Below are positions 43,082 to 50,768 of a stretch of DNA of 64,000 bases, piece by piece. The stretch spans positions 2,294,001-2,358,000 of the forward strand of contig CBDDFL010000001.1 of the NCBI GenBank assembly GCA_965227095.1, read 5' to 3'. Below the pieces are notes generated by a model. The model had not been told where the DNA came from, made no database searches, and saw only the letters and a list, made by a program, of their open reading frames with translations. The DNA comes from JANQMY01 sp965227095. GTDB lineage: Bacteria > Pseudomonadota > Alphaproteobacteria > JANQMY01. The number at the start of each line of letters is the position of its first letter. The first letter of the stretch is position 1. A program made the position numbers and the translations under genes.

Positions 43082-44716
43082 ATGCAAGGTTTGATGCAGG
43101 ACTGGCCGCTGTTGGCGTCAACAATCCTGGACCACGCGAACACCAATCATGGCGAACGGGAAATCGTCACGCGGACAATCGAAGGTCCGATCCATCGAAC
43201 CAGCTATTCAGAAGTCCATAGCCGCGCAAGGAAGGTTGCTAAAGCGCTTGAAAGTCGAGGCGTCACCTTGGGGGATCGCATCGGCACGTTGGCATGGAAC
43301 ACGCACCGTCACCTGGAAGCTTGGTATGGCATCATGGGGCTGGGCGCGATCTATCACACCATCAATCCGCGTCTGTTTCCGGAGCAACTTGTGTACATCA
43401 TCAATCATGCCGAAGACCGCATGATTTTTGTGGACCTGACCTTCGTGCCCATCTTGGAAGGCATTCAGGACAAGATCGGCTGTGTCGAGACCTTTGTCAT
43501 CATGACAGATGCGGATCACATGCCGGACACCAGCCTCAAGAACGCGGTGGCCTATGAAGACCTGGTGAACGGTGTCGATGACGATTTCGCCTGGAAAATT
43601 TTCGACGAAAACACCGCCGCCGGCCTTTGTTACACCTCAGGCACAACAGGCAACCCTAAAGGTGTTCTCTATTCCCACCGCTCCAACGTGCTGCACGGCA
43701 TGGCGGCGTCGGCAAGAGATGCATTTAATGTGGGCAGCATGGATTCCATCATGCCGGTAGTGCCCATGTTCCACGCCAATGCGTGGGCGATTGCGTTTGT
43801 GGCCCCGATGACGGGCGCTAAAATCGTGATGCCCGGCATGCAGATGGATGGCGCCAGCATTCATTCCTTGCTGGAAGACGAGAAAGTAACCTTCACCGCG
43901 GCGGTCCCAACCGTGTGGCTGATGCTTCTCAACCACATGGAAGAGGGCAATTTGGGCCTCAGCAGCCTAAAGCGGGTTGCCATTGGCGGCTCTGCCTGCC
44001 CTCAAGTGATGATCGAAAAATTCCAAAAGAACTATGGCGTTGAAGTTGTGCATGCTTGGGGCATGACCGAGATGAGCCCCATGGGCACATTGGGTGCGCT
44101 GAAAGCCGGCATGGAAGACCTGACGCAAGACGAAGCCATTAAGATCAAGCTTAAGCAAGGCCGCGCAATCTATGGTGTTGAAATGAAAATCACCGATGAC
44201 GATGGCACGGAACTGCCGCGCGACGGGGAAGCCTTCGGTCATTTGATGGTGCGGGGCCCGGCCATCGCCAAAGGGTACTACAAGGGCGATGGCGGCCAGA
44301 TATTGGACGAAGATGGCTGGTTCGACACAGGCGATGTATCCACCATTGACCCACTTGGTTTTATGCAAATCACCGATCGCGCCAAGGATGTGATCAAATC
44401 CGGTGGTGAGTGGATCTCGTCCATCGACCTTGAAAATGTCGCCGTTGGCCACCCGGAAGTGGCGGAAGCCGCCGTAATTGGCCTGCCGCACCCCAAATGG
44501 GACGAGCGGCCCTTGCTCATAATCGTTCGGAAAGATGGCTCAACTGTCACGAAAGATGAGATTTTGAGCTATATGGATGGTAAGATCGCGAAATGGTGGA
44601 TGCCTGACGATGTGGCGTTCATCGACGAAATACCGCACACCGCCACGGGGAAAATTCAAAAGATGGCGTTGCGCGAACAGTTTAAGAATCATCGCCTGCC
44701 GACAGCGGCAGAGTAG
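43082..44716 (+). CDS. acyl-CoA ligase (DmdB-like / fatty-acid-CoA ligase)
   Basis: A 544-residue ANL-superfamily enzyme that activates a carboxylate to an acyl-AMP and then a CoA thioester. CYTSGTTGNPKGVLYSHRS (near residue 183) is the phosphate-binding loop, HAWGMTEMSP near 324, DGWFDTGDVSTIDPLGFMQI the hinge region, and the C-terminal Lys in TGKIQKM catalyses adenylation. WNTHRHLEAWYGIMGLGAIYHTINPRLFPEQLVYI splits into the pattern shared with methylthiopropanoate-CoA ligases. Medium/long-chain substrates are equally possible. AGGGGA ribosome site. Confidence 0.92.
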   Translation: MQGLMQDWPLLASTILDHANTNHGEREIVTRTIEGPIHRTSYSEVHSRARKVAKALESRGVTLGDRIGTLAWNTHRHLEAWYGIMGLGAIYHTINPRLFPEQLVYIINHAEDRMIFVDLTFVPILEGIQDKIGCVETFVIMTDADHMPDTSLKNAVAYEDLVNGVDDDFAWKIFDENTAAGLCYTSGTTGNPKGVLYSHRSNVLHGMAASARDAFNVGSMDSIMPVVPMFHANAWAIAFVAPMTGAKIVMPGMQMDGASIHSLLEDEKVTFTAAVPTVWLMLLNHMEEGNLGLSSLKRVAIGGSACPQVMIEKFQKNYGVEVVHAWGMTEMSPMGTLGALKAGMEDLTQDEAIKIKLKQGRAIYGVEMKITDDDGTELPRDGEAFGHLMVRGPAIAKGYYKGDGGQILDEDGWFDTGDVSTIDPLGFMQITDRAKDVIKSGGEWISSIDLENVAVGHPEVAEAAVIGLPHPKWDERPLLIIVRKDGSTVTKDEILSYMDGKIAKWWMPDDVAFIDEIPHTATGKIQKMALREQFKNHRLPTAAE

Positions 44717-44754
44717 GAGTCACGTCAAACAGGGGGGCCTTTTGGCAGCGCGTA

Positions 44755-45744
44755 ATGTCAGAAGCGGAAAAATTCGAGGACTATGATCAACTCACGGGTG
44801 GGCGTGCAGCGGTCACGGTTCTTGCACTGATCTTGGGTCTTGCAGCACCGATTTACGGACTGCATGAGCATCTAAATCTTCGCACGGGGGCGTTTCAGTC
44901 CCCCACTTACGAATATCCTATTCTTTTGCCGGCGCTTTATCTGGCGATGTTCATCGGCACGATCGCCTTTTTGTCGAGCTTGATGCGCCTGCGCCGCGCG
45001 GGCGTCTTGTGGCGCCACATTCTCGCGATCATCGCCTTTGTGGCGGCGGCTGCCGCGGGCGCCGCATCGCTCTTGGCGGGCTTCGGCTATCAATGGGAAT
45101 GGTGGTCTCTTGAGCAAGCGTTGTTTGGTGTCTTACCGTCCGCCGTTTTTGTGTCGCTCTATGCATTGCTGCTTGTTTTCTTCTGGGCGGTCCTGTCCGT
45201 GACGACGCGGTCACGCAGCGGTTTGTGGCCCGCCGGCATGGCGGCTGTGATTGCGTTGGTCACGTTCCTGGTGCCCTTCAATCAAAGCATTCGGGCGCGG
45301 TCGCTGCCGCCCATTCACGACATCACGACAGATATGGCAGCACCGCCGGAATTCGTGAATGCCTTGTCGGTGCGCTTGGCGTCGTCGGCAAATCCCGCCA
45401 CCTATGCGGGCGATGACATTGCCGACCTGCAAGCGGAATTTTATCCCGATATCCAGCCCATCGTGTTGCGTAAAAACCCAAAAGAGGTTTTGAGCCGCAG
45501 CCTTCGGGTGATCAAACAACAGGGATGGGAAGTGATTGCGGTATCCCCTCAAGAAGGCCGCATCGAAGCCGTTGACACCACATTCTGGTTTGGCTTCAAG
45601 GACGATGTGGTTATCCGGGTTCGCCCGGTCGAAGGCGGGACGCGGGTCGATATTCGCTCCAAGTCGCGGATCGGGGTGAGCGATCTGGGGACGAATGCAG
45701 ATCGTATTCGCCGCTTTTCAAAAGCGCTTCTGACGGAACGGTAA
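44755..45744 (+). CDS. DUF1499 protein with four membrane helices
   Basis: A 329-residue protein. Helices at about residues 18-37, 57-80, 86-110 and 124-148, with a fifth at 158-175, then a soluble DUF1499 domain from about residue 195 to the end (DIADLQAEFYPDIQPIVLRKNPKEV, GRIEAVDTTFWFGFKDDVVIRV, SRIGVSDLGTNADRIRRF). The DUF1499 domain is widespread in alphaproteobacteria and plastids and has no proven function. It follows the acyl-CoA ligase by 38 bases. Confidence 0.88.
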   Translation: MSEAEKFEDYDQLTGGRAAVTVLALILGLAAPIYGLHEHLNLRTGAFQSPTYEYPILLPALYLAMFIGTIAFLSSLMRLRRAGVLWRHILAIIAFVAAAAAGAASLLAGFGYQWEWWSLEQALFGVLPSAVFVSLYALLLVFFWAVLSVTTRSRSGLWPAGMAAVIALVTFLVPFNQSIRARSLPPIHDITTDMAAPPEFVNALSVRLASSANPATYAGDDIADLQAEFYPDIQPIVLRKNPKEVLSRSLRVIKQQGWEVIAVSPQEGRIEAVDTTFWFGFKDDVVIRVRPVEGGTRVDIRSKSRIGVSDLGTNADRIRRFSKALLTER

Positions 45745-45748
45745 TCGC

Positions 45749-46357
45749 TTAAAGTGCCGGGGCGAGGCTGTCGAGCGCCGCGAGGCTGCGCATGACGTTG
45801 AGCCTTGCGCGGGCTTCGTAACGGCTGGAGAAATAGTCCGTGAAATAAAGCCGTTGCCTGTTGAGAAAGCGCTCCAGGATTTGTCCCCGGGCCTCACAAT
45901 ATTGTTGTTCAGGCACGAAACTATATTCTTCCCGAATACCGGCTTCGTAGGCGTCGAAGACATCGTTCGAAGCGCCTAAGATCGACAAATCCATATCCAG
46001 GAAATATGCGCAATCGCTGATCACGGCGGGGTCGGCTTCTTCCGGAAGCTCGTGTTTGACGGTCGCTTCAATCAAGACAGCGGCGTCGCGAATAATTTCC
46101 GCTTCCATGGTTCCCGCCAGATCGGCCACCATCTGCGCCATGCTTTCCCATTCATTGTCGCCGGACTGAGGATCGTAAACGATGTCATGATAATAGATCG
46201 CAACTTCTACAGCGTCCCGGCTGAGAAGCAGGGGGCGTATGTCGTGGAAGTGGTCCAGCAGATTATCGAGATGCGCGGCATTGTGATACGCCCGGCCGGG
46301 GGCATCATAGTGAAGCCGGATCTCCTTGATCTGATGGTCTGACAGTACGCCGCTCAT
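45749..46357 (-). CDS. HD-domain protein (predicted metal-dependent phosphohydrolase)
   Basis: A 202-residue HD-like protein. YHNAAHLDNLLDHF near residue 23 and AIYYHDIVYDP near 54 carry the His and His-Asp ligands; KHELPEE and DCAYFLDMDLSILG the remaining conserved acid residues. Homologues are sometimes mislabelled as NMDA receptor-like. Likely phosphomonoesterase or nucleotidase, substrate unknown. Start at 46357 (MSGVLSDHQ) has AAGGTG before it; the frame stays open to 46396. Convergent with the DUF1499 gene, four bases apart. The region upstream is the long gene-free stretch. Confidence 0.8.
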   Translation of the reverse strand: MSGVLSDHQIKEIRLHYDAPGRAYHNAAHLDNLLDHFHDIRPLLLSRDAVEVAIYYHDIVYDPQSGDNEWESMAQMVADLAGTMEAEIIRDAAVLIEATVKHELPEEADPAVISDCAYFLDMDLSILGASNDVFDAYEAGIREEYSFVPEQQYCEARGQILERFLNRQRLYFTDYFSSRYEARARLNVMRSLAALDSLAPAL

Positions 46358-46511
46358 GTCACCTTGAGTCCTCTCGGATTCTCCGCCGTCGGCCAAAACA
46401 GTGTACTGATAATCTTTTAGTATTAGTGCATCGCCCTGCTACTAGCCGCCGCTTTCTCCACGATAGGGCGCAGCTTCGCCTCCGGTCAAGCGATTGCTGG
46501 GCTGGGGAGGG

Positions 46512-46690
46512 TTAACTTTTTGTTATTCTTGATTAATTTCAACTTGATCAAGGCGTTAGCCCGCAAAAAAAGTTGTGGTTAACAGAACTTAACGAACTAA
46601 TCCCAGGTGCTTATCGTCAGGGTGCGGCGGTTTGAGCCAATAGCTGCCACTTGATCTTACCAACGTGATATGTTTATTAACGTTTGTTAA
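46512..46690. promoter_or_regulatory. three spaced TTAA pairs, CtrA-like but one base short
   Basis: TTAAC-AGAAC-TTAAC at 46579-46593 and TTAA-CGTTTG-TTAA at 46677-46690 both have six bases between TTAA halves; at 46512-46526 TTAA-N7-TTAT is a near match to the CtrA consensus (TTAA-N7-TTAA). They could be sites for a CtrA-type or other dimeric regulator. Confidence 0.3.
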
Positions 46691-46907
46691 TCATTTCGTG
46701 TACTTCTCATAATCATCCGTTGTCATATTAATTGTGACAGTCTCGATACAGATGATCTCTCCATATTACGATGCGGTGACATGGTAAAAATCCGTCTTTG
46801 ACGGCTTCATGACATGGCTAACCGGGGCAAAAACCCAGCATTCCTGCCGGTCTTGCGGCAAGCGCGCATGGGCGCGTGACGGCCAATCGAGGCGGACAGG
46901 CTGGAAG

Positions 46908-47013
46908 TGTCACATTTCTGTATTGTTGGAATCCGGGGGTGTACGGCGATAATCACGAGAAATGTGTCATTTTTTGTCTTTTTTGCTCCCAATTATGTCG
47001 GGATGTGTCACAC
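46908..47013. promoter_or_regulatory. three TGTGTCA / TGTCACA operator-like sites upstream of DUF898 gene
   Basis: TGTCACATTTCT at 46908-46919 faces AGAAATGTGTCA at 46958-46969 as an inverted repeat with one mismatch in 12, and the palindromic TGTGTCACAC lies at 47004-47013. Spacing of about 55 and 40 bases. Position fits control of the DUF898 gene start at 47095. Confidence 0.35.
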
Positions 47014-47094
47014 TATTTTTGGAGCGTGGCCCCAAAAAAACAGCTAAATTAGGGGCTTCGTAGGCGTAAATACCGTTCGAACAGAGGTTGCGTC

Positions 47095-48660
47095 GTGGAC
47101 GGTGGGGCACAAGATGGCGGGTATGCAGCGCGTATTGCGGCTGCCCTAAAACAACTCGAAGAATCGGGATCGCTGTCGCACGGCCGTGCGGCGGAGATGG
47201 CCGACGAGGTTGTCGCGCGTCTTTCCGCTGAAAATTCCGAAAACGATGACCCTAAAACAAACGCCTCCGTTGAGGCCGCGGACACTGACGCGTTTGACGA
47301 CGACGACTTATTTCTGTTGGAAGATGAGATCGTCGAGCCAAAGCTGGTATCTCATCGGGCCCCCAAGGGACGGATGCGGACGCTGCCGCATTTTTCATCC
47401 GGCTTGAGCAAATCGCACGAGCTAGAAGAGGATCACTATTCTCTGAGTGATGACGATATTGATGATGAGGCTGGGCCGCCGGAACTGGAACCCGCCCATG
47501 GGGATACGGATCGTTATTCGTCGGCGGATGCCGTCTACGACTTTGATGAGGCGGAAGACGATATGTTCGTCTCTGAACAGGGAGACACCAGTATCGAGTT
47601 TGACGGAAATGTGTCTCAGCTCATTTCGCTCGTTTTAAAAAACACGGTTCTTACCATCCTCACCTTCGGCATCTACCGCTTCTGGGCGCAACGGGACATG
47701 CGGCAATTCTTGTGGCAGTCCGTTCGGTTCCAAGAGGAGTACCCGGAATATCAAGGTCGCGCTATCGACTCCGTGTCTATGTTTATGGCGCTGATGTTGT
47801 TGAGCGTGTTTGCGGCGGCCGTCCTGATCGTTGTGCCGCAATTGTTCATACCCTTCCGGCCGGTAACGGCAGCACTCGAACTATTCTTCTTTGTGGGTCT
47901 GTTTTTGACCTATCAATATTGGTGCCAATGGCGCCGCCGCTACAATCTCGACCATACAGCCTTGCACGGCATGCGGTTTGAACGGTCGCCACAATCTCTA
48001 AAGCGATTGATCTCGATCTTTGGCATTTGGTCTCTGGTGATCCTGACGGCTGGACTGGCCTATCCTTTGGCACGGGTAATCAGCGCACGAGATCTGTTTC
48101 GGGATGTGCGGTTCGGACCGGCGTCTGTCATCATCGACGCCAATGCCCAACCGCTGCTGATCCCGTGGGCGATCGTATACGGCGTTATGGCTCTCACGTT
48201 TTTATTGGTGGGGACGGATTGGTTGTTTGACTACCAAACCGCGACGGGCAGCGGCATTCTTCTTTATTGGCTGCTGTCGATGACCATGATCATCGCAAGC
48301 TTTGGTGCTTTGGTTTGGTACAAATGCGGTGAATTCGACTATTTCGTATCTAACCTCTATATCGGCCAGTCTCGCGTGTATTCCGACCTGCCGCCTTGGC
48401 GCCTTCTCATGAAAGCGGCAATGCCAGTTTTCGGGTTTTTGGTCTATTCGCTGTCGCTGTTCTTATTGGCCTATTTCAGCTTTGACGCTTTTCTCCAACT
48501 GACCGCGGAAGAAGCGCCGGCCAATATCCAAGTCAATGGCACGTTCATCGCCCTTGGATTTGCGGCAACCTTGATCGGTGGATTTATCTACCAGGTCTTA
48601 CTCAACGTGTTCCGGCTGGACGTGATCAAAGCCATCGCCGAAAAAGCGATGATTGAATAG
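47095..48660 (+). CDS. DUF898 (YjgN-like) membrane protein with long acidic N-terminal region
   Basis: A 521-residue protein. Residues 1-170 are hydrophilic and strongly acidic (DAFDDDDLFLLEDEIVE, LSDDDIDDEAGPPELE), probably disordered and cytoplasmic. Residues 175-521 are the DUF898 domain: VLKNTVLTILTFGIYRFWAQRD followed by about seven more helices, with YQYWCQWRRRYNLDHTALHG and YIGQSRVYSD as family marks. Most DUF898 proteins lack such an N-terminal part. The start is a GTG with AGAGG eight bases upstream. No function is known. Its stop lies two bases from that of the convergent MBL gene. Confidence 0.88.
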   Translation: MDGGAQDGGYAARIAAALKQLEESGSLSHGRAAEMADEVVARLSAENSENDDPKTNASVEAADTDAFDDDDLFLLEDEIVEPKLVSHRAPKGRMRTLPHFSSGLSKSHELEEDHYSLSDDDIDDEAGPPELEPAHGDTDRYSSADAVYDFDEAEDDMFVSEQGDTSIEFDGNVSQLISLVLKNTVLTILTFGIYRFWAQRDMRQFLWQSVRFQEEYPEYQGRAIDSVSMFMALMLLSVFAAAVLIVVPQLFIPFRPVTAALELFFFVGLFLTYQYWCQWRRRYNLDHTALHGMRFERSPQSLKRLISIFGIWSLVILTAGLAYPLARVISARDLFRDVRFGPASVIIDANAQPLLIPWAIVYGVMALTFLLVGTDWLFDYQTATGSGILLYWLLSMTMIIASFGALVWYKCGEFDYFVSNLYIGQSRVYSDLPPWRLLMKAAMPVFGFLVYSLSLFLLAYFSFDAFLQLTAEEAPANIQVNGTFIALGFAATLIGGFIYQVLLNVFRLDVIKAIAEKAMIE

Positions 48661-48662
48661 AG

Positions 48663-49568
48663 TTAGGGGAGACCGTAAGTGCTCTTGAGGGACGGCGTGG
48701 CGTCGTTGCAGGTCACCCGCCCATCAGAAACCATGCGCAGGATATGCGCAAAGACGGAATTGGCTGCTGCGGGGTAGAGCCGGCGGTCCACATCCGCATA
48801 CATTTTTTCGACCATGTCTGTGATGACGGACCGGCCATCCCGAATGGCATCGATAATTTGGGTCTCACGGTCCAAACGGTGATCGATGAATGCCTGGACA
48901 AAGGGTTTCGGATCTTTAATCGGAGAGCCGTGCGTCGGCCAATAAATTTCGTCATCGCGCTGGAGAAGCAATTCCAAGCTGTCCATATAGGCCGCCATGT
49001 CCCCGTCAGGGGGACCGATGACAGAGGTGGACCAGCCCATCACATGGTCGCCACTGAATAGAGCCTTCTCTTCCTTGAGGGCGAAGCAGATGTGGTTCGA
49101 GGTGTGCCCCGGCGTGTAGACGCATTCGATGGTCCAGCCGTCGCCTTGAATAATGTCGCCATGGCGGATTTCGACGTCGGGTACAAACTCCATATCGCCG
49201 CCGGCCTCTACCGTCACACCTTCCAATTGTTTACCGGCGCCGTGAGGGCCGTAGCCATATGTCTTGGCACCCGTGGCTGCTTTGAGTTGCTTTGCGCCGG
49301 GAGAGTGGTCCATATGCGTGTGGGTAATAAGAATGTGGGTGACCGTTTCACCCTCAAGGCTTTTTAGCAATGCATTGATGTGGTTTTCGTCTGCGGGGCC
49401 TGGATCAATCACGGCAACCTTACCGTTGCCAATCACGAAGGTGCCGCTGCCGTTGAACGTGAAATGGCTTGGATTATTGCAAACGATCCGGCGGATCAGG
49501 GGCGTTTGTTGCTCAAGTTGGCCATATTCAAAATCGACCGTAGTAATAAATGGAATTTTGACAGCCAT
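48663..49568 (-). CDS. MBL-fold hydrolase (LACTB2/glyoxalase II-like)
   Basis: A 301-residue metallo-beta-lactamase-fold protein: ITHTHMDHSPGAKQL (near residue 82, HxHxDH), CVYTPGHTSNHICF (third His), FSGDHVMGWSTSVIGPPDGD and YWPTHGSPI. A C-terminal winged-helix-like domain (residues 225-300, DHRLDRETQIIDAIRDG) matches LACTB2-type hydrolases. Candidate activities are thioester or ribonuclease. GGGAACGCAG precedes the ATG. An inverted repeat CCTGGTA / TACCAGG lies at 49591-49611, just upstream. Confidence 0.88.
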   Translation of the reverse strand: MAVKIPFITTVDFEYGQLEQQTPLIRRIVCNNPSHFTFNGSGTFVIGNGKVAVIDPGPADENHINALLKSLEGETVTHILITHTHMDHSPGAKQLKAATGAKTYGYGPHGAGKQLEGVTVEAGGDMEFVPDVEIRHGDIIQGDGWTIECVYTPGHTSNHICFALKEEKALFSGDHVMGWSTSVIGPPDGDMAAYMDSLELLLQRDDEIYWPTHGSPIKDPKPFVQAFIDHRLDRETQIIDAIRDGRSVITDMVEKMYADVDRRLYPAAANSVFAHILRMVSDGRVTCNDATPSLKSTYGLP

Positions 49569-49590
49569 CTGCGTTCCCAGGTTTTGTTAT

Positions 49591-49611
49591 CCTGGTAATT
49601 TCGGTACCAGG
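49591..49611. promoter_or_regulatory. 7-base inverted repeat upstream of MBL gene
   Basis: CCTGGTA and TACCAGG separated by seven bases, 22 bases upstream of the minus-strand MBL start codon at 49568. Operator-like in position; no regulator gene is adjacent. Confidence 0.3.
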
Positions 49612-49653
49612 TCCAAGCCTTCCCGTCGAGAGGGGCGGCGTATACTTTCCCCG

Positions 49654-49959
49654 TCAGGATTTGCGTTGTTGCCGAAGGCGCCGAAGCCGCCGGACGGGTT
49701 CCGGCTGGGTACGTCGGGCGACCCCACCAATCCAGCTGGGCAAAATGCTGTCGATCTTATCGACGAGCGCCGAAAAGGTGCGGTTGCGGTAGCGGAAGGT
49801 TTGAACCCACCGCCGAACAAACTTTGAATTCGCGGTCAAAATGGACAGGCCGGCGATCAGCATGATGCCGCCAAAAGCAAATGGGGGCGGTAATGGCGTA
49901 AAGATTGCGCCCAGCACAACCAACACCCAGCCTAAAGTCACCAACAGAGTTTGACGCAT
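49654..49959 (-). CDS. small two-helix membrane protein
   Basis: A 101-residue protein with two likely membrane helices (residues 3-20, LLVTLGWVLVVLGAIFTPL; residues 25-42, FAFGGIMLIAGLSILTAN) joined by a Pro-rich turn (TPLPPP), then a basic cytoplasmic tail ending QPEPVRRLRRLRQQRKS. It resembles small PGPGW/transporter-like membrane proteins, but I cannot name a family with confidence. The ATG at 49959 has GAGG five bases before it. Followed by the MBL gene after 85 bases on the same strand. Confidence 0.65.
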   Translation of the reverse strand: MRQTLLVTLGWVLVVLGAIFTPLPPPFAFGGIMLIAGLSILTANSKFVRRWVQTFRYRNRTFSALVDKIDSILPSWIGGVARRTQPEPVRRLRRLRQQRKS

Positions 49960-50108
49960 CACGTCCTCAAGAATCCTGTCTCACCAGGATATAGTCCCGT
50001 AAGCGATGAAGTTCAATTTATCTTGTACTTCTAACCAATGTCTGAAGGTGGTATGGCACATGCCAATCCCGGCAGCGTTTTGTTCGGGCCATCGCGAGGA
50101 GGACTGTC

Positions 50109-50723
50109 TTGAAAATCTATAATTCAATGGGGCCCAACCCCAAAATTGTACGCATGTTTGCCGCTGAAAAAGGCATGGATATTCCACTGGAGGAAGTGGA
50201 TTTGATGGGGGGCGAAAATCGCCGTCCGCCGTACACAGAAACGGTGAACAAGGCCGGGCAGATCCCCGCGCTGGAAATGAAGAACGGCGAGGTCATCGCG
50301 GAAGTAACGGCGATTTGCGAATACCTCGACGAGGTGGGCGATGGGCCTTCGCTTATTGGCGATACGCCGGAAGAACGGGCCGAAACGCGCATGTGGGTGC
50401 GCCGTGTCGATCTCAACATCTGCGAGCCCATGGGGAACGGTTTTCGGTTCGGCGAGGGGCTGCAGCTGTTTCAAGACCGTGTTCACTGCATTCCCCAAGC
50501 ATCGGACGATCTGAAACAGATAGCCGCCGACAAACTCACCTGGCTTGATGGCCTCATCGACGGTCAACAATTTATCGCGGGCGACAAATTCACCCTGGCG
50601 GATGTGTTGTTGTTCAGTTGCATCGAGTTTTTCTCGGGCATGGGGCAACCGCTGGATGAGAAGAACAAGAACATCATGGCCTGGTATGAACGGGTGAAGG
50701 CCCGCCCCAGTGCCGCGGCTTAG
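50109..50723 (+). CDS. glutathione S-transferase
   Basis: A 204-residue GST. The thioredoxin-fold N-terminal domain opens KIYNSMGPNPKIVRMFAAEKG and contains the cis-Pro in AGQIPALEMKNGEVIAEVTAI split by the usual Glu-Val that binds the glutathione gamma-glutamyl group. The C-terminal helical domain has DKFTLADVLLFSCIEF, the N-capping motif. Start is a TTG with the strong site GAGGAGGA seven bases upstream. A GC-rich terminator follows at 50746. Substrate unknown. Confidence 0.92.
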   Translation: MKIYNSMGPNPKIVRMFAAEKGMDIPLEEVDLMGGENRRPPYTETVNKAGQIPALEMKNGEVIAEVTAICEYLDEVGDGPSLIGDTPEERAETRMWVRRVDLNICEPMGNGFRFGEGLQLFQDRVHCIPQASDDLKQIAADKLTWLDGLIDGQQFIAGDKFTLADVLLFSCIEFFSGMGQPLDEKNKNIMAWYERVKARPSAAA

Positions 50724-50745
50724 GCGCCGGATAATGAAATGAAGA

Positions 50746-50768
50746 GGGGGCCTATCGCCCCCTTTTTT
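50746..50768 (+). terminator. rho-independent terminator after GST gene
   Basis: Stem GGGGGC / GCCCCC with loop CTATC, followed by six T residues (50763-50768). It begins 22 bases after the GST stop. The T tract overlaps the last bases of the convergent PLP-enzyme gene (stop at 50767). The only textbook intrinsic terminator I can see in the window. Confidence 0.9.

Larger units (their letters stand above)
46358..47094. other. 737-base gene-free AT-rich spacer
   Basis: No reading frame with family features on either strand. Two parts: an AT-rich left half with three paired TTAA sites (46512-46690), and a right half with three TGTGTCA-type sites (46908-47013) before the DUF898 gene. It holds promoters for the divergent HD and DUF898 genes and could hide a small RNA; I cannot show one. 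Confidence 0.6.

Noticed and set aside
42901..43146. Extension of the aminotransferase frame to 43146
   Set aside because: It would overlap the divergent acyl-CoA ligase gene; the ATG at 42900 has a clear ribosome site and the expected N terminus.
45749..46357. NMDA-receptor-like annotation for the HD protein
   Set aside because: A database naming artefact; the His and His-Asp residues fit an HD phosphohydrolase.
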